Positions 53,401 through 57,266 of a stretch of 64,000 bases of DNA are shown in pieces. Location: NCBI GenBank assembly GCA_023079485.1, contig CM041084.1, positions 118,156,467-118,220,466 of the forward strand, in the 5' to 3' direction. The DNA is from Archilochus colubris (Eukaryota; Chordata; Aves; Apodiformes; Trochilidae). How positions within the stretch are numbered: position 1 is the stretch's first letter; every line of letters begins with the position of its first letter. The notes under the pieces were generated by a model that was given only the letters and a program-made list of their open reading frames with translations, was not told the DNA's origin and did not search any database. Both the position numbers and the translations under genes were made by a program.

Positions 53401-54049
53401 AACAGCAGACTAAGTGGGGATGTGTGGAATTTGAACACTTACGAGTATCCCTCCACTTAGCATCAAGAATCTAAATCCCATAGAGTGACAGAGTATGAGA
53501 AAATAAAAGCTTAAAATTTAAGTCAAACAATCTATATTCCTTGTAAAATTGTTACAAACAGCTCTAAGAAAAAGTGATGGATGAGTGGTTATGCCTTTAA
53601 ACTTGTGTTGGAAATGCAAATGCTGTAAAACTGGAATTTCAGGTGCCTGATTATGATGCACAAGAGAGGCAGTAAAAGACCCTAGATTGTCAGATAAGTA
53701 ACTGAAGACTCCTTGCAGTGATTAGCTGAAGATTTTTACATAGTTCCTATACTGTCACCAAAATTCTGCATTTTGGCAGTACAGTGAATCAAAAACAAGC
53801 AAGCAAATAGTAATAAAAGACAATAGACCCCAACACCGAATTACTGAATTTGGTACGGACTTTTCTTTGCATGGTTACATTTTCTAACTGAAAAATATGT
53901 GCACATGTAACAGGGTTTTTTTTCAACTGTTTCACTTTCAGTCTCTTCAGGCAAAAATGGTCTAACCTGGGTCCAAGCTGATCGGGATCCTTGCGCTTTC
54001 TTGACTCTGCCCTGGATGGGTCAGAGGTGTTTTCTCCCATCCCACTCAT
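2326..54049 (-). CDS. NCOA2: NCOA2, nuclear receptor coactivator 2 (partial, 3' end outside window)
   Basis: This is a nuclear p160 coactivator that docks on ligand-bound nuclear receptors through LXXLL helices and recruits CBP/p300 and arginine methyltransferases. Thirteen coding exons join in one open frame of 1051 residues plus two bases of the next codon: 53967-54049, 53008-53180, 32502-32605, 27492-27669, 25900-26085, 24899-25000, 24664-24804, 21287-21434, 17842-19114, 8649-8859, 5436-5645, 3096-3311 and 2326-2455. Order of domains: bipartite basic segment (about 17-31), bHLH (34-85), PAS-A (about 112-235), PAS-B (276-378), Ser/Pro-rich region, and LXXLL boxes at 638-642, 687-691 and 743-747. 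Paralogues NCOA1 and NCOA3 are excluded by NCOA2-specific strings such as [15 protein letters not shown] box 3 and [14 protein letters not shown]. About 410 residues, including the CBP-binding and Gln-rich regions, lie beyond position 1. No frameshift or internal stop was seen. Confidence 0.98.
2456..3095 (-). other. NCOA2 intron, 640 nt
   Basis: Short intron with GTAAGT donor and GATTAG acceptor. Nothing further is recognisable apart from an A/C-rich stretch near 2720-2790. Confidence 0.9.
3096..3311 (-). CDS. NCOA2: NCOA2 exon (residues 937-1008)
   Basis: The exon is 216 nt and encodes [40 protein letters not shown] and [20 protein letters not shown], ending [12 protein letters not shown] plus one base. 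It lies between the receptor-interaction domain and the CBP-binding domain. The acceptor is TTGTGCAG and the donor TGG|GTAAGT. Two frames on the same strand overlap it and are shadows. Confidence 0.97.
3312..5435 (-). other. NCOA2 intron, 2124 nt, with one CR1 tail
   Basis: Intron with GTAAGA donor and TGCAG acceptor. The only recognisable element is a CR1 3' fragment at 4718-4824. The remainder is unremarkable AT-rich sequence. Confidence 0.88.
4718..4824 (+). mobile_element. CR1 LINE 3' fragment
   Basis: Diagnostic CR1 3' end: GAGCAACCTGATCTAGTGGG, then GGAGCTAGATGAT, GGTCCCTTCCAACCCTG and the tail ATTCTATGATTCTATGATT. It is plus-oriented, antisense to NCOA2, and 5'-truncated to about 107 bp. 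Confidence 0.93.
5436..5645 (-). CDS. NCOA2: NCOA2 exon (residues 867-936)
   Basis: The exon is 210 nt and encodes [40 protein letters not shown] and [20 protein letters not shown], ending [10 protein letters not shown] plus one base. It is Gly/Pro/Asn-rich and probably disordered. The acceptor is CTGTCTAG and the donor ACAG|GTAAGA. It matches the mammalian order and length closely, with scattered substitutions. Confidence 0.97.
5646..8648 (-). other. NCOA2 intron, 3003 nt
   Basis: Intron with GTGAGT donor and TCTAG acceptor. It contains a T14 run at 6121-6134 and a short direct repeat of TTTTAATACAAACT at about 6759-6788. The last 370 bp before exon 8649-8859 (8275-8648) are distinctly GC-richer than the rest. 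No gene is recognised. Confidence 0.85.
8649..8859 (-). CDS. NCOA2: NCOA2 exon after receptor domain (residues 797-866)
   Basis: The exon is 211 nt. It begins in phase 0 with [20 protein letters not shown], continues [20 protein letters not shown] and IINDLMQLT, and ends MRISQS plus one base of Thr867. It holds two acidic-hydrophobic segments (LEEILDDL and INDLMQL) that are conserved in NCOA2 but are not the CBP-binding domain, which lies further downstream. The acceptor is ATTACAG and the donor AGCA|GTGAGT. The sequence is much more GC-rich than its surroundings. The intron upstream is 8982 nt. Confidence 0.97.
9540..9555. repeat. (AG)n microsatellite
   Basis: Short AG dinucleotide run preceded by an A run. 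Confidence 0.85.
10015..10030. repeat. Poly(T) run
   Basis: Sixteen consecutive T on the plus strand, i.e. poly(A) on the NCOA2 sense strand. No retrocopy body was recognised beside it. Confidence 0.85.
10439..11000 (-). mobile_element. Ancient, diverged CR1 LINE fragment
   Basis: Read on the plus strand (reverse of the element), landmarks occur in CR1 order: AATCACAGAATC and GGACTGGAAG (3' end), then TCCACAGCTTCCCTAGGC, AACCTTTTCTCTACTTGAAA, CTGTTTTCTTGACC, GGACTGTCTCCAGTTGGTC and AAGTCCAGAAGAGGG. The order and spacing match a reptile/bird-type CR1 3' region as I know it, at high divergence. It is in the same orientation as NCOA2. The 5' limit is uncertain by about 100 bp. Confidence 0.82.
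12100..12170. repeat. C/A-rich low-complexity tract
   Basis: Run of CCAAA and ACCC-type units with almost no G or T, interrupted by a few AGAC/AAAATC bases. On the NCOA2 sense strand it is T/G-rich. Confidence 0.75.
14827..14851 (+). other. G-rich patch, marginal quadruplex motif
   Basis: A run of nine G is followed by GGG and GGG with loops of 2 and 8 bases. It is marginal for a canonical quadruplex because one loop exceeds seven. It sits in otherwise AT-rich intron. Confidence 0.5.
17466..17560 (+). repeat. Possible old interspersed repeat
   Basis: Contains GCTGGGCTAGGTCAAAAGCC followed by CATCTAACCCACAGCC, resembling the GGTCAGACCAAAGGTCCATCTAG string of a widespread sauropsid repeat. 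Similarity is short and the family is not named. Confidence 0.35.
17842..19114 (-). CDS. NCOA2: NCOA2 large exon with three LXXLL receptor boxes (residues 372-796)
   Basis: The exon is 1273 nt. It completes Arg372 and adds 424 residues, ending in phase 0 after EPNEQ. The first 260 residues are Ser/Pro/Gly-rich and disordered, with repeated SP motifs. The receptor-interaction domain follows: box 1 LLQLL (residues 638-642, bases 18304-18318), box 2 LHRLL (687-691, 18157-18171) and box 3 LRYLL (743-747, 17989-18003). Each box is an amphipathic helix that fits the AF-2 groove of a liganded receptor. Between boxes 2 and 3 lie VKQEP (Lys728, matching the human Lys731 SUMO site) and SP at 733-734 (matching the human Ser736 MAPK site). 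Oddity: KKNNNN precedes box 3 where mammals have KKKEN. The acceptor is CACATAG and the donor CAG|GTAAGC. Confidence 0.98.
17989..18003 (-). other. NCOA2: LXXLL nuclear receptor box 3 (LRYLL)
   Basis: Codons CTT CGC TAC TTG CTA encode the third LXXLL at residues 743-747, in the context [15 protein letters not shown]. The C-terminal acidic flank DKDD that forms part of the receptor charge clamp contact is intact. The N-terminal flank has lost its charged residues. Confidence 0.95.
18010..18021 (-). repeat. Coding AAT microsatellite giving four asparagines
   Basis: Four AAT codons in a row (residues 737-740) directly follow two AAG lysines and precede ALLRYLL. A pure trinucleotide repeat inside an otherwise conserved coding segment suggests slippage. 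It adds one residue relative to mammals. Confidence 0.85.
18157..18171 (-). other. NCOA2: LXXLL nuclear receptor box 2 (LHRLL)
   Basis: Codons TTG CAC AGA CTC TTG encode the second LXXLL at residues 687-691, in the context [12 protein letters not shown]. This box is the one most often crystallised with receptor ligand-binding domains. The flanking residues are unchanged from mammals as I recall them. Confidence 0.95.
18304..18318 (-). other. NCOA2: LXXLL nuclear receptor box 1 (LLQLL)
   Basis: Codons CTC TTG CAA TTG CTC encode the first receptor-binding LXXLL at residues 638-642, in the context [10 protein letters not shown]. The spacing to box 2 is 49 residues, as in mammalian NCOA2. Confidence 0.95.
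20029..20046. repeat. (GAAA)n microsatellite
   Basis: About four GAAA units. Confidence 0.8.
20819..20834. repeat. Poly(A) run
   Basis: About sixteen consecutive A on the plus strand. Confidence 0.85.
21287..21434 (-). CDS. NCOA2: NCOA2 exon, second half of PAS-B (residues 323-371)
   Basis: The exon is 148 nt and encodes [40 protein letters not shown] and LVISLHMLH, plus two bases of Arg372. The acceptor is CTTGCAG and the donor CACAG|GTAATC. The beta-strand signature YRFSLSDG and the TKSKLIRS strand are typical of the p160 PAS-B end. Antisense frames across this exon are shadows. Confidence 0.97.
21435..24663 (-). other. NCOA2 intron, 3229 nt
   Basis: Intron with GTTAGT donor and CTTGCAG acceptor. 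No repeat family is recognised. A sense-strand open frame at 21571-21886 has protein-like composition in its first half but no recognised product. Confidence 0.85.
24664..24804 (-). CDS. NCOA2: NCOA2 exon, first half of PAS-B (residues 276-322)
   Basis: The exon is 141 nt and encodes [20 protein letters not shown], then [20 protein letters not shown] and KRHHQE, plus one base of Val323. The acceptor is ATACCAG and the donor GGAAG|GTTAGT. Mammals have ESVSYA where this copy has EISFA, one residue shorter, from memory. PAS-B is the more conserved of the two PAS folds and binds partner activators such as STAT6 in the paralogue NCOA1. Confidence 0.97.
24805..24898 (-). other. NCOA2 intron, 94 nt, with C-rich tract
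   Basis: Shortest intron in the window: donor GTATTG, acceptor ATACCAG. The sense strand has a C/T-rich run (24844-24870) whose complement is G3-A3-G3-T-G4-A-G6, a canonical quadruplex motif. Its length is not a multiple of three, so retention shifts the frame. Confidence 0.93.
24848..24868 (+). other. G-quadruplex motif on the NCOA2 template strand
   Basis: Four G tracts (3, 3, 4 and 6) separated by loops AAA, T and A. It fits the G3+N1-7 rule strictly. It is on the plus strand, the template strand for NCOA2, so the RNA carries the C-rich complement. Confidence 0.8.
24899..25000 (-). CDS. NCOA2: NCOA2 exon, inter-PAS segment (residues 242-275)
   Basis: The exon is 102 nt. It encodes [20 protein letters not shown], then [14 protein letters not shown], plus the first base of Gly276. 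The acceptor is TTTAAG and the donor CAAG|GTATTG. It is followed by an intron of only 94 nt. If that intron is retained, the frame runs on through it, shifts out of the NCOA2 frame in the next exon, and stops at about 24702. Confidence 0.97.
25001..25899 (-). other. NCOA2 intron, 899 nt
   Basis: Intron with GTAATT donor and TTTAAG acceptor. AT-rich, nothing recognisable inside. Confidence 0.9.
25900..26085 (-). CDS. NCOA2: NCOA2 exon, PAS-A end and inter-PAS segment (residues 180-241)
   Basis: The exon is 186 nt and encodes [20 protein letters not shown], then [20 protein letters not shown], and ends FKEDGE plus one base of Asp242. The acceptor is TGCTTAG and the donor GAAG|GTAATT. One Glu of the mammalian run SEEEGHD is missing here. 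The lysine at residue 237 corresponds to human Lys239, reported as a SUMO acceptor in the motif IKEE. Here the context is FKED, a weaker fit to the psi-K-x-E consensus. The alignment is from memory; the residue offset of two (the two deletions) makes it consistent. Confidence 0.97.
26086..27491 (-). other. NCOA2 intron, 1406 nt
   Basis: Intron with GTATAT donor and TGCTTAG acceptor. AT-rich with short TATA runs near 27345 and 27483. Nothing else is recognised. Confidence 0.9.
27492..27669 (-). CDS. NCOA2: NCOA2 exon encoding PAS-A core (residues 121-179)
   Basis: The exon is 178 nt. It begins in phase 0 with ALDGFFFVV and ends with PKSL plus the first base of Val180. It contains the PAS signatures [10 protein letters not shown] and [16 protein letters not shown] in p160 coactivators supports binding of secondary factors; no ligand is known. 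The acceptor is CCTTTAG and the donor TTTAG|GTATAT. The donor and the next exon join to give SLVNGGSW, matching the family's SIVNGGSW. Confidence 0.97.
27691..27713. repeat. (CAAA)n microsatellite
   Basis: About four CAAA units, immediately followed by an AG/GA-rich purine stretch to 27745. Confidence 0.85.
29160..29484 (+). mobile_element. CR1 LINE 3' fragment, diverged
   Basis: CR1 landmarks run in order on the plus strand: GATCTTATTTCTGTCTTCAG, AAAGAGAAGACAGAGCCAGA, AAGGTGGTCAG, AGAGGCTGTGAAATCTCC, TGGCTGGACTCAGACCTGAA and CCAGAGGCCCTTCCCAA. The terminal octamer repeat has decayed. It is antisense to NCOA2. Confidence 0.87.
32502..32605 (-). CDS. NCOA2: NCOA2 exon linking bHLH to PAS-A (residues 86-120)
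   Basis: The exon is 104 nt. Its first two bases complete Glu86 and it ends in phase 0 after Glu120. It encodes [20 protein letters not shown], then [14 protein letters not shown]. The Ala-rich stretch continues the second bHLH helix and the last residues begin the PAS-A fold. The acceptor is ATTGCAG and the donor GAG|GTGAAG. It lies about 20.4 kb from the bHLH exon and 4.8 kb from the next. Mammals have Ile for Glu at the residue after AAAAN, from memory; otherwise it is nearly identical. Confidence 0.97.
33529..33564. repeat. 10-bp tandem repeat (ACCATTAAAA)n
   Basis: About three and a half copies of the decamer, near-perfect. Confidence 0.85.
34895..34965 (+). repeat. Possible old interspersed repeat
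   Basis: Contains ACCAGGTCAGACCAACGATG and CATCCAGTCCCTGACAG, resembling the same sauropsid repeat string suspected near 17466. Short similarity only. Confidence 0.35.
40398..40470. repeat. AT-rich low-complexity tract
   Basis: Over 85 percent A/T, with repeated ATATAATAT-like units in imperfect inverted arrangement. Confidence 0.75.
42882..43292 (-). other. Unidentified open frame in intron, sense to NCOA2
   Basis: A reading frame runs open from about 43292 down to a stop at 42882-42884, with a Met at 43262 giving 126 codons. The predicted peptide contains [20 protein letters not shown] and [17 protein letters not shown]. The last 25 or so residues become hydrophobic and look intronic. GC content is clearly above the flanks. 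TTGCAG upstream at about 43293-43298 could be a cryptic acceptor. I do not recognise a family. It may be a retrocopy fragment, a cryptic exon or a chance frame. Confidence 0.3.
44589..44608. repeat. Poly(T) run
   Basis: Long uninterrupted T run preceded by a CT-rich stretch (44570-44590). Confidence 0.8.
44788..45204 (+). mobile_element. CR1 LINE 3' fragment
   Basis: The longest well-preserved CR1 here: CCCTATGAGGTGAGGCTGAG, GTCTGGAGAAGATGAGGCTC, TGAAAGGAGGGTGTAGCCAG, TTAGGTTGGATATTAGAAAG, GTCCCTTCCAACCCAGCC and the tail ATTCTATGATTCTGTGAT. It is plus-oriented, antisense to NCOA2, and 5'-truncated. Sequence before 44788 is not CR1-like. Confidence 0.96.
46881..47126 (+). mobile_element. CR1 LINE 3' fragment
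   Basis: Matches CR1 3' landmarks GAAGAAATTCTTCACTCTGG, AGACACTGGAAGAGGTTGCC, GGATGGGGCTTTGAGCAACC, TGGCCTAGTGGGAGGTGTTC and GATCTTTAAGGTCCCTTCCA, with an eroded tail TTCTAGGAGTCTATGAT. Same orientation as the copy at 44788; a separate insertion, as both have their own 3' ends. Confidence 0.95.
47181..47216. repeat. 18-bp tandem duplication
   Basis: CTTGTTAAGAGAAAGTGT is followed directly by CTTGTTAAGTGAAAGTCA, 15 of 18 bases identical. It lies just beyond the CR1 end. Confidence 0.8.
51565..51811. repeat. 247-bp purine tract, (AAAAG)n and (AGAGA)n
   Basis: Plus strand is all A/G except C at 51708 and 51718. The block order is AAAAG units, then AGAGA units (about 51614-51673), then AAAAG units with ACG interruptions, then A-rich sequence. 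On the NCOA2 sense RNA it is a UUUUC/UCUUC polypyrimidine tract about 1.2 kb downstream of the bHLH exon donor. The long Lys/Arg/Glu and Phe/Ser/Leu open frames across it are artefacts. Confidence 0.97.
53008..53180 (-). CDS. NCOA2: NCOA2 exon encoding the bHLH domain (residues 28-85)
   Basis: The exon is 173 nt. Its first base completes Ser28 and its last base begins Glu86. It encodes [20 protein letters not shown] and onward: basic region at about 30-43, helix 1 with [10 protein letters not shown], the loop [12 protein letters not shown], and helix 2 [15 protein letters not shown]. In p160 proteins this domain does not bind DNA in the classical way; it mediates protein contacts and contains nuclear-import residues. 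The acceptor is CTTTCAG and the donor CAAG|GTAAGG. This is a near-verbatim match to vertebrate NCOA2, with Ser for Asn at residue 32. It is followed by the longest intron in the window. Confidence 0.97.
53181..53966 (-). other. NCOA2 intron, 786 nt
   Basis: Intron with a sub-consensus GTTAGA donor and CTTTCAG acceptor. AT-rich, with a T run near 53913. Nothing else is recognised. Confidence 0.9.
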
Positions 54050-54068
54050 CTTGAACACATATCAGCAA
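53967..54068 (-). CDS. NCOA2: NCOA2 start-codon exon (residues 1-27)
   Basis: The coding part is 83 nt, starting at the ATG at 54049, and encodes [10 protein letters not shown]... to ...DPDQLGP plus two bases of Ser28. The GTG at 54058 is in frame but is not a plausible start, because the family N-terminus begins MSGMGEN. The exon supplies the first basic cluster (RKRK, residues 17-20) of a bipartite nuclear localisation signal; the second cluster (PKR) is on the next exon. Mammalian NCOA2 has Glu-Cys where this copy has a single Asp (residue 21), so the spacer is one residue shorter. The acceptor is TTTCAG and the donor is CAG|GTTAGA, a sub-consensus site. The downstream intron is 786 nt. 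Confidence 0.95.
54046..54060 (-). promoter_or_regulatory. Upstream ORF of four codons overlapping the NCOA2 start
   Basis: An ATG at 54060-54058 opens a four-codon frame (Met-Cys-Ser-Arg). Its TGA stop at 54048-54046 shares two bases with the NCOA2 ATG at 54049-54047, giving the tetranucleotide ATGA. The uORF ATG has G at -3 and T at +4; the main ATG has A at -3 and A at +4. Both are moderate contexts. It lies wholly inside the start-codon exon, so every transcript using this exon carries it. In general such overlaps lower main-frame initiation or make it depend on leaky scanning or reinitiation. That effect is inferred here. Confidence 0.7.
54050..54068 (-). other. NCOA2: NCOA2 5'UTR portion of the start-codon exon
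   Basis: Nineteen transcribed, untranslated bases lie between the acceptor (TTTCAG ending at 54069) and the ATG at 54049-54047. The pyrimidine-rich stretch upstream of the acceptor supports the boundary. The rest of the 5'UTR must come from noncoding exons further upstream. I could not identify any between 54069 and 64000. Confidence 0.85.
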
Positions 54069-54820
54069 CTGAAAGGAAGAAAGAACAAGAAAGGGTTATG
54101 GTGGAAGTCATGAGTTCTTTGTTCATGCTTCTTGTTCCATGCTCGAGATCTTATTTGGCAAATCTATCTTTTGAAATAGAGTTTGTTTGAAAGGTACCAA
54201 TAAAAATACAGCGTTTATGACTCTATACACAACTGCTTCAGAAGAAAATTTGTGGCAGGCAAAGCGTTATCATCTCTTTGATTGTTACCAGTTGTGTAAG
54301 AACAGGTAAGTGCCTTTCGTGCCTGGGTTGCTGAATTTTCATGGCAATTTTGCAAGCTTGAATGAGGAAAGACAAAGGGAAAGCCAGAGTGTCACACCAC
54401 AAGGAAAACACAACAGAATTTAAATACATGAAACGAAACATATATCCCAGCTACACGAAAAGGTAGCACATGCAGCTTTAGTTAAAAATCACAAGATAAT
54501 GCTTTCACAAGTACATGTACAATATCAGAGAAACAGAACATCTGTCAACACTGTCAGTCACTGGGGAACTGATAAAAATTTTGTGTACATAATCTACCTC
54601 ATAAAGAAAATAGCTTCTCAAGGTATTGTGCTAAAACAACACAAGCTTATTATGATTTGTGCAGTAAACAACTTGTGGAAATCCTGCCCTGCTCCTGGCT
54701 GTCTGTTGTCCTATTCACCACAGAAGCACACGAAATTTGCTTGCCCCAGATTACACCCCCCTCAATACGTACAGATATTCTAGAGGCTGAAAACACTGTT
54801 ACAAAGGGCATAATGGAGAC

Positions 54821-54945
54821 AGAATCATAGAATCTTTAAGATTGGAAAGGACCCCTAAGATCACCAAGTCCAACTCTCAGTTGGACAGTTGGAGATGATG
54901 TGAATGATCCAAAAGCTCATGCAACACAGGGCAGTCCTAGCTCAC
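54821..54945 (-). mobile_element. CR1 LINE 3' fragment
   Basis: Begins with AGAATCATAGAATCTTTAAG (reverse of the CR1 tail), then GATTGGAAAGGACCCCTAAG and ATCACCAAGTCCAACTC, in CR1 order. It is minus-oriented, the same sense as NCOA2. The 5' limit is uncertain; it could extend to about 55030. Confidence 0.85.
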
Positions 54946-56168
54946 CATCTGTCTACTTGCTGCCAGCTCAGTAAGGATGATAGCAGGGAGATGTTGCCAG
55001 GCATTTCAGAGTTCCTCCTGCATTGTTTGGGTTTAGCAGAAAAATAAACATGAGGGCCATGAAGAGGTGAGTGTGTCCAAGAGGTTATTCATACCATGCT
55101 AAAAGAAGAGATGGAGCCCATAATTCTGTACACACGGCCACAAAATGGAAGTCAGGTACCAAAACCAAGAGGTCCACCACCTCCTTTAAGGGCCTTCTGG
55201 GCCCTTCCTGGTGCTGGCTCAGTCAGCCATGCACTGAACACAATGCTATAGGTTAAAATTGTGGTCTCCTTCTTACTTCCTTTTTGACACTGTGTAAAAA
55301 TCTAGCAGCCAGAGCTTGTGTTGGATATTTACAATGGAAATTTTAGTTTTCCCAATGAACAGGCTGAACGAAGATATGCGAAGAAGCAGCCTGGAGACTG
55401 ATACCTAAGCAGTTCCTCAGGAATGCTGAGAAAGACTACCTATTGAAATTTGAGCAAACAAATGAAGACTAAGAGCTGCCTACCAGCTATTATTTTCTGA
55501 ATTAAAAAAAACCCCAAATCTCCCCCAAACTCTAGAAATAAAGATTTCCTTATACTGAAAATATTTTCTTTTTAACCAGTCTGAGGAGAAAGTGGAGTAA
55601 TTTCTTTTTTTGAGATACTAGTCAAGTGTCCTGAAAAATATTAGATCATCCCCAAAATACACAGATCCCAGCTGTTTTTTTGACCTGCATGGTATCAGAC
55701 CCTATTTAAAAAATACCTGGATTATCTTTTTATCAGTGATGTCTATACACGAACATTTATATCTACATGTGTGTATACACTGCTAATGTTTTGAGAACAA
55801 GCTACTTCAAGAAGAGCAAGAAAGCTTTGGTTCTGCAGCAGAACAGAGCTGAGTTCTCAAAGGGAAGATGAACCATCACAAACTCCATCATTCAGTATTT
55901 GCTGGGGAACTCCCAGTCAGCCCAGGCAGGGCATCCACTGCACCACACCAAAGGAGACCTTGCTGCAATGAGTGGAACACCTACTGCAGCCTCCAGTGTG
56001 AAATGTGACACTGGCTGTTCCTTACTAGCTGCACATCTTCACTGATTTCTAGCTCCTGGTTTATCTAGATACAAAAACAGAAATACACAATCCTCTACCT
56101 GGTTAGGAGCTAAGCAGTTTCTCAAAATCATGCCATTTCACAAGTACCACAAGTAAAGCTTGGAAGGA

Positions 56169-56262
56169 AGATTATTATTATTATTATTACCTATTAATAA
56201 TAGTATTCTTAACACTATTAATAATAATACCTAATAATAATAAAAATAATAACTATTAAGGT
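56169..56262. repeat. (ATT)n / (AAT)n inverted microsatellite
   Basis: A run of ATT units (56171-56189) is followed by CTATTAATAATAG and then AAT units (56218-56248), so the two halves can pair as an AT-only hairpin. Confidence 0.85.
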
Positions 56263-56628
56263 AACTGTGACAATAATTAAAGAGAACCTGTGAGGTGACA
56301 GCAGTTCCACGTCTCTGTCCATGGAGAGCTGGAACTGTCCTTGGAGCTCTGTCCTAATGAGTAAATATCTAGGGAAGGACAAGGCTGAGAAAAAAATCAT
56401 CAGCATGACAAAAGTTGTGCGTCCCCAAAATCATCTGATTTCTAAGCCAGACTCAGATGGTGACCTAAAGTTCAGAAGAAAAACTAGGCTGGGGAAACCC
56501 TTCAATTTTTTATGCTTCCCAAGTAATACCTGAGAAATCTAAACTGGTTAGCTGTTTCTCTTGAGAAACAACCACAACAACTCATGATAACCTGATAAAT
56601 CATTCAACCATAAAGTTAGAGGTAAGCA

Positions 56629-56651
56629 TTTGGGGGGAGCCCCCCCCCAAA
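56629..56651. repeat. Perfect 9-bp G/C inverted repeat
   Basis: TTTGGGGGG (56629-56637) and CCCCCCAAA (56643-56651) form a perfect stem with a five-base loop AGCCC. Confidence 0.85.
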
Positions 56652-57249
56652 CTCCCCCTGCCTCACCCAAAAAGCAAAGAGGAACAATTACTGACAGTTT
56701 TTGCACCTAGGCTGTTTGGCTTACTTCAAAGTGAAGCTTATTTTTGCAGGAACCAAAGTTTCACTGGTAGCTCCACTAATGCATGGCTGAATTCCTCTTG
56801 CATTCATGCTTTTCTGTAGGAATTCCATTAGGTCCAGCCTTCACACACCCTAGAACTAACTTCCTACCAGGAATCAACTTCATCCATCTGCATTTAAGGG
56901 GACAAAAGCAGTACCATCATTATGAAACTAGTACCTTTTCCCCATATTAAACTCTAGCTGGGTCTAAACAATTTATTTATTATGAGCATTCTTTTAATTC
57001 ATTTGCACTTATAGACCATTATGTCTTTTTCTCAGCAGCATTATCAGTTTGTTCTTAGAATGAGTTACACATTTCTTTTTACTCATCTTTTTTCTGGAAA
57101 TCTACCACCTACTACTGTGTTTGCCTTCTGTTCTCCCTATGTCTTCATTAAACATTATGCTTCTATTCCTCAAAGAGCTCTATAGGCTCTGTAGCTCCTG
57201 TGCTGTAGGTGCCTGAATCCAAAACTCAGAGTTAGGTGCCTTGGAAACT

Positions 57250-57266
57250 CAAAAAAAAAAAAAAAA
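57250..57266. repeat. Poly(A) run
   Basis: About seventeen A on the plus strand, after a GC-richer stretch with two GGTGCCT copies (57210-57240). No SINE family was recognised. Confidence 0.7.

Noticed and set aside
54056..54058. GTG at 54058 as the NCOA2 start
   Set aside because: The family N-terminus begins at the ATG at 54049 (MSGMGEN), which has A at -3.
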